From assembly GCA_002363955.1 (NCBI GenBank), contig DEXE01000002.1, forward strand, positions 230,814 through 294,813: a DNA stretch of 64,000 bases, given 5' to 3'. This DNA is from Methylophaga sp. UBA3192. GTDB taxonomy: Bacteria; Pseudomonadota; Gammaproteobacteria; Nitrosococcales; Methylophagaceae. The position numbers were made by a program, and so were the translations under genes. Below are positions 50,549 to 59,840 of this stretch, in pieces. The first letter of the stretch is position 1. Each line of letters starts with the position of its first letter. Under the pieces are notes generated by a model, which searched no databases, was not told where the DNA came from, and worked only from the letters and a program-made list of their open reading frames with translations.

Positions 50549-51499
50549 ATGCATCTATTAAGCAAAGAAACAAACATTAATTTTGTTGGTATACGTAAGT
50601 TTGCCTTAGCATTTTCGGCTATCCTGTTACTGATTTCAGTTTATTCGATTGTCACTAACAGCTTGAATTTCGGTATCGATTTTACCGGCGGCACCATGAT
50701 TGAAGTCGGTTATCCACAACCTGTCGATTTAGGTGAGATTCGTACTACATTGGAACAGGGCGGTTTTGAGGACGCTTTGGTGCAGAATTTTGGCTCATTA
50801 ACCGAAGTACTTATACGTCTTCCGGTGATTGAGACGGAAAATATGGCTGAACTCAGTAATAAAGTTGTTGCGCTATTACAGTCTGAGCAAACTGATGCAT
50901 TAGAAGTAAGAAGGGTAGAATTTGTCGGCCCTCAAGTGGGTGAAGAGCTTACTGAGGATGGTGGTCTGGCAATGGTTTATGCCTTGATTGGTATTCTGAT
51001 CTATGTGGCTCTGCGTTTTGAATATCGTTTTGCAATAGCTTCAGTTCTTGCTCTGGTTCACGATGTCATAATAACTGTCGGTATCTTCTCGTTATTCCGA
51101 CTGGATTTCGATCTCACTGTACTGGCCGCTATACTTGCTGTTATTGGTTATTCACTGAACGATACTATCGTTGTATTTGACCGGATTCGAGAAAGCTTTC
51201 TAAAGATGCGTAAAGCGGAACCGCTTGAAGTGATTAATACCTCGATAAATGCAACACTCGGCAGAACAATCATGACATCGATGACCACCTTACTCGTTGT
51301 GTTTGCTTTGTTTATTTTTGGTGGCGAAGTAATTCATGCTTTTGCGACCGCTTTATTGATTGGAATCTTGGTGGGTACTTATTCTTCAATCTATGTGGCG
51401 GGTACGGCCGTGTTATTGATGGGTGTCACCAAAACAGATTTGATGCCGCCGGAGAAAGATGAGGATAACGAGATTAATCCTGATGGAAGCCAGGTTTAG
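50549..51499 (+). CDS. secF: Protein translocase subunit SecF
   Basis: A 316-residue membrane protein with FGIDFTGGTMIEV in the periplasmic domain and the C-terminal helix block GYSLNDTIVVFDRIRESF, the SecF signature. It works as a complex with SecD. A terminator follows its stop codon by 7 bases. Confidence 0.96.
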   Translation: MHLLSKETNINFVGIRKFALAFSAILLLISVYSIVTNSLNFGIDFTGGTMIEVGYPQPVDLGEIRTTLEQGGFEDALVQNFGSLTEVLIRLPVIETENMAELSNKVVALLQSEQTDALEVRRVEFVGPQVGEELTEDGGLAMVYALIGILIYVALRFEYRFAIASVLALVHDVIITVGIFSLFRLDFDLTVLAAILAVIGYSLNDTIVVFDRIRESFLKMRKAEPLEVINTSINATLGRTIMTSMTTLLVVFALFIFGGEVIHAFATALLIGILVGTYSSIYVAGTAVLLMGVTKTDLMPPEKDEDNEINPDGSQV

Positions 51500-51506
51500 T
51501 AAAATG

Positions 51507-51530
51507 AGGCCCGTGATACGGGCCTTTTTT
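51507..51530 (+). terminator. Rho-independent terminator after secF
   Basis: AGGCCCGT (51507-51514) and ACGGGCCT (51518-51525) form a perfect 8-bp stem with a 3-base loop, followed by T bases to 51530. The stop codon of the convergent small gene lies in the T tract. Confidence 0.88.
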
Positions 51531-51771
51531 ATTGGTACCTTTTAACAGGAAGCTCTTCAATGAAATCAGTCCGGGTAATTCGGGCTTTTTCCATGGATAC
51601 AACATTATCCGGAATAATGTTCATTGGATCATTTTGTTTGTCTTCATGATGGGTTTCCACTTTTAGAATGCGTAAACCTTCATAGTTACTTTGGTAACTC
51701 ATGAACGTGGCAAACTCTTCCAAACCTTGCATGATTTGCCTGAGATCCAGCTCCAGTGATTTATTTTTCAT
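51529..51771 (-). CDS. Small hypothetical protein, 80 residues
   Basis: An 80-residue, acidic, soluble-looking protein that I do not recognise. It starts MKNKSLELDLRQIMQGLEEF, has a predicted helix followed by LRILKVETHHEDK and a C-terminal TRTDFIEELPVKRY. There is no signal peptide, membrane helix or cysteine. An in-frame GTG nine bases upstream (51780) is an alternative start. It is convergent with secF and stands alone. Confidence 0.55.
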   Translation of the reverse strand: MKNKSLELDLRQIMQGLEEFATFMSYQSNYEGLRILKVETHHEDKQNDPMNIIPDNVVSMEKARITRTDFIEELPVKRYQ

Positions 51772-51780
51772 TTGATTCAC

Positions 51781-52054
51781 TCTGTGTCTAGTAAAACTGT
51801 TAACGACACAGCGATGTAATTCTTGAGGAAAAATAATGCTTTTATATCTGGAAGTGGTTCATATCAGCCATTATTTATATTAAATGAATTGTTAACCACA
51901 GCGGATTGTTTCTAAGTTGTTGTTATAAAAGTAAAATGTATTTTAACGATGTGGTGTGGTGGGATAAATTCCTTAATCGTTAAGGATTTTTCTGATTATC
52001 TAATCAATCAAAGTCAGTATCTTGAAGATGAATTTGTAGTGGAAGGAGAGATGG
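51781..52054. other. Non-coding, AT-rich region upstream of the PQQ-linked gene pair
   Basis: About 274 bases between two divergently transcribed genes. A GAGG followed by a 15-codon reading frame (ATG at 51838, ending TAA) could be a leader peptide, but nothing confirms it. The inverted repeat CCTTAATCGTTAAGG (about 51971-51985) might be an operator. I see no convincing promoter boxes. Confidence 0.4.
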
Positions 52055-52852
52055 ATGAATCACGTAAAAAAGTATGGCATAGTCCTGGTTTTTGTCTGGC
52101 CACAACTGGGCTTTGCAGAAGAAATCGATGTCACCATGCATTATGTGGGCCCGACAGAAGGTCAGGTTTGGCTCGGAGTACAGCAGGGAATTGAAGAGGC
52201 CAATCTGCAGGGTGGATTTTTAGGACAAAAATATCAACTTGAAGTTGTCGAGCCAGAGGCGCTTGAGACAACTGATATAGAAACGGTATTGTTATTGGCA
52301 ACTGATGATGAGTTCACCATGAAAGTTGCTCAGACAGACAAGTATGCTGCTGTCCCGATAATTAACCTTAACTCGACTTCTGATAAATTGCGGGAAGCTT
52401 GTTTACCCAATTTATTTCATGTCACTCCCAGCGAGCAGATGCGTGCCGATGCTTTGGCACAGTGGCAGGAAAAAAATCCGGATAAACCTGCTAAAGCACA
52501 GAGCTGGCACCAGGATTTTGTAAAATTTGCAGCGAGACAGCTGAACAGCCGTTTTGAGAAAAATCAAGGTGAAGAAATGTCTGATGATGCTTGGGCTGGC
52601 TGGGCCGGAACTAAAATGATTGCTGATTCCGTTGTGCAAACCATGCAGTATGATGCGGCATTTATGTTGAATCACCTTAAAACCGATCTGGTTTTTGATG
52701 GCCAAAAAGGTGACAACGCAAACTTCCGAGAAAATGGTCAGTTACGCCAGATTCTATTACTCGTTGATAATGATAATAAAATCCTTGCTGAAGCACCGCT
52801 GCGTGGTTTTAAAGGCGGATTGGACAGTCTTGGCAAAGTAACCTGCAAATAA
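52055..52852 (+). CDS. PQQ-alcohol-dehydrogenase-associated ABC substrate-binding protein, shortened
   Basis: A 265-residue periplasmic protein with a signal peptide ending near residue 21 (GFAEE). The opening IDVTMHYVGPTEGQVWLGVQ and the C-terminal part (AARQLNSRFEKNQGEEMSDD, AEAPLRGFKGGLDSLGKVTC) match substrate-binding proteins found with PQQ-dependent alcohol dehydrogenase systems. From memory of that family, members have about 100 more residues between the DALAQW-type helix and the QLNSRFEK segment, so the second lobe may be cut down here. GGAG precedes the ATG. The next gene is the beta-propeller usually found beside it; no ABC permease is present. Confidence 0.72.
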   Translation: MNHVKKYGIVLVFVWPQLGFAEEIDVTMHYVGPTEGQVWLGVQQGIEEANLQGGFLGQKYQLEVVEPEALETTDIETVLLLATDDEFTMKVAQTDKYAAVPIINLNSTSDKLREACLPNLFHVTPSEQMRADALAQWQEKNPDKPAKAQSWHQDFVKFAARQLNSRFEKNQGEEMSDDAWAGWAGTKMIADSVVQTMQYDAAFMLNHLKTDLVFDGQKGDNANFRENGQLRQILLLVDNDNKILAEAPLRGFKGGLDSLGKVTCK

Positions 52853-52880
52853 AGTTGAGAAATAATCAGGAGAACAATAA

Positions 52881-53837
52881 ATGAAATTTAAAACACTTTT
52901 ACTGAGTTCAATGATCGTGGCGAGCACTGCTGCCGTAGCTGAACCGACAAATCGCTTGTTCGCGACGAATGAAAGAGATAATACGGTAAGTGTCATTGAC
53001 TCTCGCACCAATAAAGTTGAAGCCACGATTGATGTTGGCCAACGTCCACGTGGTATCGGTCTGTCACCGGATCAAAAATTGCTTTATGTTGCTATCAGTG
53101 ATGATAATGCTATTGCTGTTGTTGATGTAAATACCCTGGAAGTCCTTAAAACACTGGATTCGGGCGATGATCCTGAAACCTTTGGCGTGAATCCTGTAAC
53201 GGGTCATATTGTTATTTCCAACGAAGATGATGGTGAAGCAACGTTCCTGGATCCGAAAAGTAATGAAAAACTGGCTGTTGTGAAAGTCGGAATAGAGCCA
53301 GAAGGTGTTGCTGTCTCGCCTACTGGGAAATATGCATTAGTCACCAGTGAGTCCAGTAATATGGTGCATATCATTGAAACCACAAACTATAAATTAGTAG
53401 CAAATCTGGTTGTTGCAGCCCGCCCGCGTGGCCTTGCATTCAACAGCGATGGTAGTTTGGCGTACGCAACCAGCGAAATTGGCAATGAAGTTGCCATCAT
53501 TGATATGGAAACGTACAAAATTATCAAAAAAGCGGCTATTGATGTTGAAAATTCCAAACCAATGGATATCAAAGTCAGCCCCGATGATAAAATGCTATAT
53601 GTCACCACCGGCCGCGGCAATTCAGTGGCTTTCCTGGATGCAGAAACACTTGAATTAAAAGGTAATGTGCCAGTTGGGAAACGGGTATGGGGACTGGATC
53701 TTTCTAAAGACGGTTCCAGACTTTATACGGCTGATGGTGTTGATGGCACAGTATCAGTTGTTGATACGGCTAAACAGGAACGCATTGAAACGATTAAAGT
53801 CGGCGCTTTCCCATGGGGCGTTGCTCTGGACGACTGA
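52881..53837 (+). CDS. PQQ-dependent catabolism-associated beta-propeller protein
   Basis: A 318-residue secreted protein with a signal peptide ending AVA at about residue 20. It consists of about seven YVTN-type repeats of some 42 residues, each with a variant of DSRTNKVEATIDVGQRPRGI followed by SPDQKLLYV. Such propellers accompany PQQ-dependent alcohol oxidation in methylotrophs and pseudomonads; their exact job is not established. AGGAG lies before the ATG. A terminator follows, so the two genes form a small operon. Confidence 0.82.
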   Translation: MKFKTLLLSSMIVASTAAVAEPTNRLFATNERDNTVSVIDSRTNKVEATIDVGQRPRGIGLSPDQKLLYVAISDDNAIAVVDVNTLEVLKTLDSGDDPETFGVNPVTGHIVISNEDDGEATFLDPKSNEKLAVVKVGIEPEGVAVSPTGKYALVTSESSNMVHIIETTNYKLVANLVVAARPRGLAFNSDGSLAYATSEIGNEVAIIDMETYKIIKKAAIDVENSKPMDIKVSPDDKMLYVTTGRGNSVAFLDAETLELKGNVPVGKRVWGLDLSKDGSRLYTADGVDGTVSVVDTAKQERIETIKVGAFPWGVALDD

Positions 53838-53860
53838 GAGTAAAAGGTTAACTAAAATTA

Positions 53861-53894
53861 AACCCGGCAGCGTTTGGCGTCGCCGGGTTTTTTT
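53861..53894 (+). terminator. Rho-independent terminator after the beta-propeller gene
   Basis: AACCCGGC (53861-53868) pairs with GCCGGGTT (53882-53889) and runs into T bases. The loop is 13 bases. Confidence 0.85.
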
Positions 53895-53950
53895 ATGGTT
53901 GAAGATATAAAAGAGACAAGAAATATTTTGTGAACCATTGCTGACGCGCT

Positions 53951-54475
53951 ATGATGCCGCACATGAAATTTATACTGCGATTTACTGACATTTGCCTGTT
54001 CCGTTCAGGGCCAGATAGTCTTCCAGCGAATAATCAATTACTGCGATTGGTTCTATTTGCCTATTTCATCGTCAGCGTATCAATGAACCAGATTGATATG
54101 TCCATGCGAATCAGCTTATGGGTTGGGGTAACCGATCTGATTGTCTTAATGACATTCCTGTATTTTCTGCTCCGCTTCAATCATTATATGCCGCGATATC
54201 AACAGACGTTGATGGCAATGGCTGGCACAGGCAGCATATTGGGGTTGCTGGCAATGCCGTTGTTATGGGCATTTCGTCAGTATGCTGAACAGTCAGATAC
54301 TGCAAACTTTATTTTATTTGCATTGATGCTGGTGATGTTCTGGAGCTTGATGGTTACAGCGCATATCATTCGTCGTGCACTTGAAATATCTGCTCCAAAA
54401 GCAGTTGCCTTGACAATTTTATATGTGGTGCTGGCTATTATATTGAATGGTCTCGTTATGTCTGGAGTTGCCTGA
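53951..54475 (+). CDS. Four-helix membrane protein of unknown function
   Basis: A 174-residue inner-membrane protein with about four hydrophobic helices (near residues 30-45, 55-75, 90-110 and 120-165). I do not recognise the family. Its stop codon directly abuts the mpl start (TGAGTG), so it is probably translated together with mpl. The start may be 53951 or the in-frame ATG at 53963. A role near the cell envelope is suggested only by the neighbour. Confidence 0.65.
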   Translation: MMPHMKFILRFTDICLFRSGPDSLPANNQLLRLVLFAYFIVSVSMNQIDMSMRISLWVGVTDLIVLMTFLYFLLRFNHYMPRYQQTLMAMAGTGSILGLLAMPLLWAFRQYAEQSDTANFILFALMLVMFWSLMVTAHIIRRALEISAPKAVALTILYVVLAIILNGLVMSGVA

Positions 54476-55831
54476 GTGCATATTCATATTTTAGGTATCT
54501 GCGGTACGTTTATGGGTGGACTTGCTTTATTAGCTCGTGAACGTGGGTTTACGGTTTCAGGTTCGGATGCCAATGTTTATCCCCCGATGAGTGATCAGTT
54601 AGCTGATGCCGGCATTGAGGTTATGCAGGGCTTTTTACCGGAACATCTGCAACCGGCGCCTGATATGGTTGTCATGGGCAATGCAATGTCGCGTGGAAAT
54701 ACTGCTGTAGAATATGTGCTCAATCAGGGGTTACCTTATATTTCCGGGCCGCAATGGCTGGCGGAAAATATTCTTATTAATCGTTGGGTATTAGCCGTCG
54801 CAGGAACTCACGGTAAAACCACAACCAGCAGTATGCTGGCCTGGATTCTGCAATATGCCGGCATGCAACCCGGCTTTTTGATCGGCGGTGTGCCGGGTAA
54901 TTTTGGTCAATCGGCGTCAACAGGAAATACACCGTTTTTTGTTATTGAAGCCGACGAATACGACACAGCGTTTTTTGATAAACGCAGCAAATTTATCCAT
55001 TACCATCCGCGCACTTTAGTGATTAATAACCTGGAATTTGATCATGCGGATATCTTTGCCGATCTGGCTGCCATACAAACACAGTTTCATCATCTGATAC
55101 GTACCGTGCCATCAGAGGGTTTGGTGATTACACCATATGCTATTCCTGCAATAGAGCAGACCCTTGATCGTGGCTGCTGGACACCCAGACAGTCCATGGA
55201 TGGGGAGCAGGCGGACTGGCAATTACATGAAATTGCAGAAGATGGGCATCATTTCACTGTACAACACAAACAACAAAACGGCACAGTGAACTGGTCTCTA
55301 CTGGGAAGGCATAATGTGAATAATGCTGTGGCGGCCATTGCTGCCGCACATCATGTTGGGGTGACCGTAGAACATGCCTGTGAAGCCCTGAACCAGTTCA
55401 AAGGTGTGAAGCGCCGATTGGAACTTCGGGGCGAATGTCGTGGCATAAAAGTATATGATGACTTTGCCCATCACCCGACAGCGATTGCCACAACCTTGCA
55501 AGGCTTGCGGGCAAATATTGGTCAGCAAAGATTGATCGCCGTATTAGAACCGCGTTCCAATACTATGAAAATGGGCGTTCATGAACTGACTTTAGCCAGC
55601 TCATTACAAGCAGCAGACGCAGTTATCCTGTATCAGGATCCCAAATTATCCTGGTCTTTAGATAACATTCAACAGCAGCTGGGTGATACCTCAGTCTTGC
55701 ATCGAAGTATTGATGATGTCGTCGCTCACTTAGTCAGGCAAAGCAAACCAGGTGATCATATTGTGGTGATGAGCAATGGTGGCTTTGGTGGTATTCATCA
55801 AAAAATTCTGGATGCATTAGCCGATGACTGA
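54476..55831 (+). CDS. mpl: UDP-N-acetylmuramate:L-alanyl-gamma-D-glutamyl-meso-diaminopimelate ligase
   Basis: A 451-residue Mur-ligase relative starting at GTG 54476. HIHILGICGTFMGGLALLAR is the N-terminal nucleotide-binding motif of Mpl, AVAGTHGKTTTSSMLAWIL the ATP loop, and EADEYDTAFFDKRSKFIHY the catalytic block. It joins recycled murein tripeptide to UDP-MurNAc. Length is close to the 457-residue E. coli enzyme. It overlaps ubiX by 8 bases. Confidence 0.95.
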   Translation: MHIHILGICGTFMGGLALLARERGFTVSGSDANVYPPMSDQLADAGIEVMQGFLPEHLQPAPDMVVMGNAMSRGNTAVEYVLNQGLPYISGPQWLAENILINRWVLAVAGTHGKTTTSSMLAWILQYAGMQPGFLIGGVPGNFGQSASTGNTPFFVIEADEYDTAFFDKRSKFIHYHPRTLVINNLEFDHADIFADLAAIQTQFHHLIRTVPSEGLVITPYAIPAIEQTLDRGCWTPRQSMDGEQADWQLHEIAEDGHHFTVQHKQQNGTVNWSLLGRHNVNNAVAAIAAAHHVGVTVEHACEALNQFKGVKRRLELRGECRGIKVYDDFAHHPTAIATTLQGLRANIGQQRLIAVLEPRSNTMKMGVHELTLASSLQAADAVILYQDPKLSWSLDNIQQQLGDTSVLHRSIDDVVAHLVRQSKPGDHIVVMSNGGFGGIHQKILDALADD

Positions 55832-56432
55832 TCCTCGACAAATTGCACTGGCCATTACCGGTGCATCGGGTGCGCCGTATGCCAAACGTTTACTGGAGCA
55901 ATTGTTGCTGCAGGGAATAACCGTGCATCTGATGATTTCCGCTGCTGGCCGGATTGTATTAGCAGATGAACTGGATTGGAAATTACCATCTCGCGCCGCA
56001 GATGCCACTAAAGTATTGGAGAAGCAGTTTAATTGCCAAGTGGATCAGATAAAACTATATGGCGAGCAGCAATGGTCTTCACCACTGGCCAGCGGTTCTC
56101 ATTCAGTCCCGACGATGATTGTTTGTCCATGCACCATGGGTACACTGTCGGCTATTGCCTGTGGTGGCAGCGATAACCTGATAAATCGTGCTGCGGATGT
56201 GATGATCAAAGAGCAGCGAAAATTGATCGTGGTTCCAAGGGAAGCGCCATTTTCAGCGATTCATTTGGAAAATATGCTGAAATTATCCCGGCTTGGGGTA
56301 TGCATCATGCCGCCTAATCCCGGCTTTTATTTCCGGCCGCAAACGCTAGAAGATATTGTTGATTTTGTGGTAGCCAGAATTCTTGATCAAGCCGGTATCG
56401 AACACCAATTAATGCCTCGCTGGGGCGAATAA
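55824..56432 (+). CDS. ubiX: Flavin prenyltransferase UbiX
   Basis: A 202-residue flavoprotein with the N-terminal IALAITGASGAPYAKRLLEQ and the conserved PCTMGTLSAIACGGSDNLI and PREAPFSAIHLENMLKLS. It makes prenylated FMN for the UbiD decarboxylase in ubiquinone synthesis. The mpl-ubiX pairing is common in gammaproteobacteria. Confidence 0.95.
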   Translation: MTDPRQIALAITGASGAPYAKRLLEQLLLQGITVHLMISAAGRIVLADELDWKLPSRAADATKVLEKQFNCQVDQIKLYGEQQWSSPLASGSHSVPTMIVCPCTMGTLSAIACGGSDNLINRAADVMIKEQRKLIVVPREAPFSAIHLENMLKLSRLGVCIMPPNPGFYFRPQTLEDIVDFVVARILDQAGIEHQLMPRWGE

Positions 56433-56469
56433 TTATCGGCCCGGATACAGGGCTAAAGATTAACTCGCG

Positions 56470-56475
56470 TATAAT
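56470..56475 (+). promoter_or_regulatory. Candidate -10 element upstream of fhs
   Basis: A perfect TATAAT lies 29 bases before the fhs ATG. No good -35 box is found at the right distance, so this is a weak prediction. Confidence 0.35.
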
Positions 56476-56504
56476 GCCCGCAGAGTCAAAATTCGGAAAA
56501 TAGC

Positions 56505-58172
56505 ATGTCAGATATTGAAATCGCCCAACAAGCAACAATGCAGAATATTACCGAGATCGCCACGCAAAAATTAGGTTTGCAGGAGGATGATCTGGACAAC
56601 TATGGTCGTTATAAAGCCAAAGTCTCTCTGCAGGTGATGGACGATTTGGCAGACAAAGCCGATGGCAAATTAATTCTGGTTACTGCCATCAGCCCAACGC
56701 CGGCCGGCGAAGGCAAAACCACTACTACCATTGGACTTAGCGACGCATTAAACCGTATTGGCAAACAAGCTACGGTTTGTGTTCGTGAACCTTCCATGGG
56801 CCCATGCTTTGGTTTGAAAGGTGGCGCGGCTGGAGGCGGCTATTCGCAGGTGGTTCCGATGGAAGACATCAATCTGCACTTTACCGGTGATTTTCATGCC
56901 ATCGCTGCCGCACATAATCTGTTGGCAGCAATGATTGATAACCATATTCATCATGGCAATGCCTTGCAGCTGGATACCCGTAAAATAACCTGGCAACGGG
57001 TTGTTGATATGAATGACCGGGCCTTACGTCAAATCACAATAGGAATGGGGGGGCCAGCGAACGGTTTCGTCCGGGAAGACCGTTTTGATATTGTGGTTGC
57101 CTCGGAAGTGATGGCAATCTTCTGTCTGGCAGCAACATTAAGCGAATTGAAACAACGACTGGGGAATATCCTAATTGGCTATTCAACCGATGGTACGCCG
57201 CGCTATGCCAGTGAGCTCAATGCTCACGGTGCCATGACCGCATTGCTGAAAGAAGCCATTAAGCCGAATTTGGTACAGACACTTGAGAATAATCCGGCGT
57301 TTGTACATGGTGGACCTTTCGCCAATATTGCACACGGCTGCAATTCGGTTATCGCCACTAAAATGGCGTTAAAACTGAGCGATTATGTAGTCACTGAAGC
57401 CGGCTTTGGAGCCGATCTCGGCGCTGAAAAGTTCATTAATATCAAGTGCCGTAAAGCCGGTATTCGTCCGGATTTGGCTGTAGTGGTCGCGACTGTTAAA
57501 GCTTTGAAATATCATGGCGGCATTAATGTTCCTGATCTGGCCGCTGAAAATCTATCTGCGCTTGAGCTGGGGCTAACCAATCTCCGTAAGCATTTACACA
57601 ATTTACAAAACGAGTTCGGCCTGGAATGTGTTGTGGCAATCAATCATTTCATTCAGGACAGTGATGCGGAAATTGCGTTGATTAAAGATGCTGTGGAGAC
57701 CATGGGGGCAACTGCTGTTTTGGCCAGACATTGGGCTCAAGGTGGAGCAGGGGCAGAGTTACTGGCACAGACAGTGGTGGAAAAACTACAGCAATCGAGT
57801 AAATGTGAATTGCTGTATAGCGATAATGAGACGTTGTGGAACAAAATCAGTGCCGTTGCGACAAGATTGTATGGAGCAAATGAAATCGTCGCGGATAAAA
57901 AAGTACTGAACAAATTGGGCGAGTTTCAATCCCTGCATGGTGATTTGCCGATTTGTATGGCAAAAACACCCTACTCATTCAGCAGTGACCCAACTTTGCG
58001 TGGTGCGCCAGAGCAACATGTGATCACCATACGTGATGTTCGTTTATCGCGTGGTGCAGGATTTATTGTGGTTTTGTGTGGCGATGTGATGACCATGCCT
58101 GGTTTGCCAAAGATTCCTGCTGCCGAGCGAATTGATATTGATGATAATGGCGTGATCAGCGGCTTGTTCTGA
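56505..58172 (+). CDS. fhs: Formate-tetrahydrofolate ligase
   Basis: A 555-residue enzyme with the ATP loop TPAGEGKTTTTIGLSDAL and the folate/formate region PSMGPCFGLKGGAAGGGYSQ. It makes 10-formyl-tetrahydrofolate from formate and ATP. In a methylotroph it links formate to serine, purine and methionine synthesis. It stands alone, and its stop codon lies inside a palindrome shared with the convergent ubiB. Confidence 0.96.
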   Translation: MSDIEIAQQATMQNITEIATQKLGLQEDDLDNYGRYKAKVSLQVMDDLADKADGKLILVTAISPTPAGEGKTTTTIGLSDALNRIGKQATVCVREPSMGPCFGLKGGAAGGGYSQVVPMEDINLHFTGDFHAIAAAHNLLAAMIDNHIHHGNALQLDTRKITWQRVVDMNDRALRQITIGMGGPANGFVREDRFDIVVASEVMAIFCLAATLSELKQRLGNILIGYSTDGTPRYASELNAHGAMTALLKEAIKPNLVQTLENNPAFVHGGPFANIAHGCNSVIATKMALKLSDYVVTEAGFGADLGAEKFINIKCRKAGIRPDLAVVVATVKALKYHGGINVPDLAAENLSALELGLTNLRKHLHNLQNEFGLECVVAINHFIQDSDAEIALIKDAVETMGATAVLARHWAQGGAGAELLAQTVVEKLQQSSKCELLYSDNETLWNKISAVATRLYGANEIVADKKVLNKLGEFQSLHGDLPICMAKTPYSFSSDPTLRGAPEQHVITIRDVRLSRGAGFIVVLCGDVMTMPGLPKIPAAERIDIDDNGVISGLF

Positions 58173-58183
58173 TTAATCAGAAC
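58166..58183. terminator. 18-base perfect palindrome spanning both stop codons of fhs and ubiB
   Basis: GTTCTGATTAATCAGAAC is a perfect palindrome, and flanking CGGC/GCCG can lengthen the stem. The fhs stop TGA (58170-58172) and the ubiB stop TAA (58175-58173 on the minus strand) sit side by side at its centre, with no bases between the two genes. It may stop or stabilise both convergent messages, though no T tract is present. Confidence 0.45.
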
Positions 58184-59840
58184 GCCGCAGGCTGAAATAA
58201 AGCATTAATCCACCCCAAAGTCCCAGAATCCAGCTGAGCACCGGCATGCCGGCCAACATGTTCGATGAATAACCATCCAGCCCTTTAATTATCGCTGCAC
58301 CCACAATAAAGGCTGCACCACTGACTGCGGCGGCAGTTCGATAACTGGAATGCCGAACTTCCTGACGAATTTTATCTAAATCCTTGGATGACAACTGCAT
58401 ATGTAACTGACCCGCCTGGGCTTGTTTCGTCAAATCATGCAACATGCGTGGCAAGGTTGGTAATGTTTCAGCCCAGGTTGGTGCTTCTTTCTGCAACGAT
58501 TTAACCGCCGCCTGCCAACCCAGTTTTTCTTTCATCCATTGCTCAAGAATTGGTTTGGCGGTTTGCCATAAATCCAGATCGGGATACAGGTCCCGTCCCA
58601 GCCCTTCAATATTCAGCAACGTTTTTTGCAGTAAAACCAATTGAGGCTGGATCTGCATATTAAAACGTCGGGCGGTCTGAAACAGTCTCAACAACAGCTG
58701 CCCAAATGAAATCTCTTTTAGCGGACGAGCAAATATGGGTTCACAGACGCTGCGAATAGCTGATTCAAACTCATCCATTCGCGTTTCAGCAGGAACCCAG
58801 CCTGACTGAATATGTAGCTCGGCAACCCGACGGTAGTCATGGTTAAAAAAAGCGAGAAAATTTTCGGCCAGATAACGCTGATCGTCAGGTGACAGCGTGC
58901 CCATAATGCCGAAATCAATGGCAATGTAACGCGGCAATTGTGGATTATTGACGTCGACCAGAATATTGCCCGGGTGCATATCAGCATGAAAGAAACTATG
59001 TCTGAATACCTGGGTAAAGAAAATTTCCACTCCAATAGTGGCGAGCAATTCCAAATTGATATTATGTTGTTTCAGTAGCGCGATATTGCTGATTGGTGCA
59101 CCAAATACCCGTTCCTGCACCAGCAGGTTTGGTTTGGTTAATGACCAGTAGACTTCGGGAACATACAATAACCGTTCATCAGCAAAGTGCCGTTTCAACT
59201 GTGAAGCGGATGCTGCTTCCCGCAACATATCCAGTTCATCAAACAGATTTTTTTCAAGTTCGGCAACAACCTCCCGTGGTCGCAGACGTTTGCCTTCAGA
59301 CCAGTATTTTTCAGCTAAACCGGCAAGTGTATAAAGCAAGTCGACATCGCGGCGGATGACTTTTTCAATGCCCGGACGGACTAATTTAAGAATAACCTGC
59401 TTGCCATCAGTCAATGTCGCGGCATGCACCTGGGCAATTGACGCCGAGGCCAATGGTTCGGTATCAATATGACTAAAAATGCGTTCCGGTTCGCCTTCTT
59501 CATAGGCAGCATGGATTAGCGCTAGAGCAACATCATTGGGAAAAGGTGCAACTTGATCCTGCAGTTTTGCCAGGGAGTCAGCAATATCTTCAGGCAATAA
59601 ATCACGCCGGGTCGAGAGAATCTGACCAAACTTGACAAATATCGGCCCTAAATCCTGTAACGCCAGCCGAATTCGTTCGCCTCTGGGCAAGTCGGCTTTA
59701 TGGCGCCATCGATAGGGAGAAAACCAGCTGAGAAAACGGTAGGGACGGAAAAAATGTATGGCGAGAATCAGTTCGTCGAGACGATGACGGCCCAACACGT
59801 GATTAATTTGTAATAAGCGTCCGAACTGACCGAGTTTCAT
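58173..59840 (-). CDS. ubiB: Ubiquinone biosynthesis kinase-like protein UbiB
   Basis: A 555-residue atypical protein-kinase-like protein. The N-terminal KxGQ-type motif is in VKFGQILSTRRDLLP, the kinase-like core has LASASIAQVHAA and FFHADMHPGNILVD, and two C-terminal membrane helices follow (AAAVSGAAFIVGAAIIKGL and LSWILGLWGGLMLYFSL). UbiB is an ATPase that supports ubiquinone synthesis at the membrane. It overlaps ubiJ by 4 bases. Confidence 0.95.
   Translation of the reverse strand: MKLGQFGRLLQINHVLGRHRLDELILAIHFFRPYRFLSWFSPYRWRHKADLPRGERIRLALQDLGPIFVKFGQILSTRRDLLPEDIADSLAKLQDQVAPFPNDVALALIHAAYEEGEPERIFSHIDTEPLASASIAQVHAATLTDGKQVILKLVRPGIEKVIRRDVDLLYTLAGLAEKYWSEGKRLRPREVVAELEKNLFDELDMLREAASASQLKRHFADERLLYVPEVYWSLTKPNLLVQERVFGAPISNIALLKQHNINLELLATIGVEIFFTQVFRHSFFHADMHPGNILVDVNNPQLPRYIAIDFGIMGTLSPDDQRYLAENFLAFFNHDYRRVAELHIQSGWVPAETRMDEFESAIRSVCEPIFARPLKEISFGQLLLRLFQTARRFNMQIQPQLVLLQKTLLNIEGLGRDLYPDLDLWQTAKPILEQWMKEKLGWQAAVKSLQKEAPTWAETLPTLPRMLHDLTKQAQAGQLHMQLSSKDLDKIRQEVRHSSYRTAAAVSGAAFIVGAAIIKGLDGYSSNMLAGMPVLSWILGLWGGLMLYFSLRRSD

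Noticed and set aside
51949..52194. 81-codon frame overlapping the start of the PQQ-linked binding protein
   Set aside because: It overlaps a gene with a signal peptide, family similarity and a good ribosome site, and encodes nothing recognisable.
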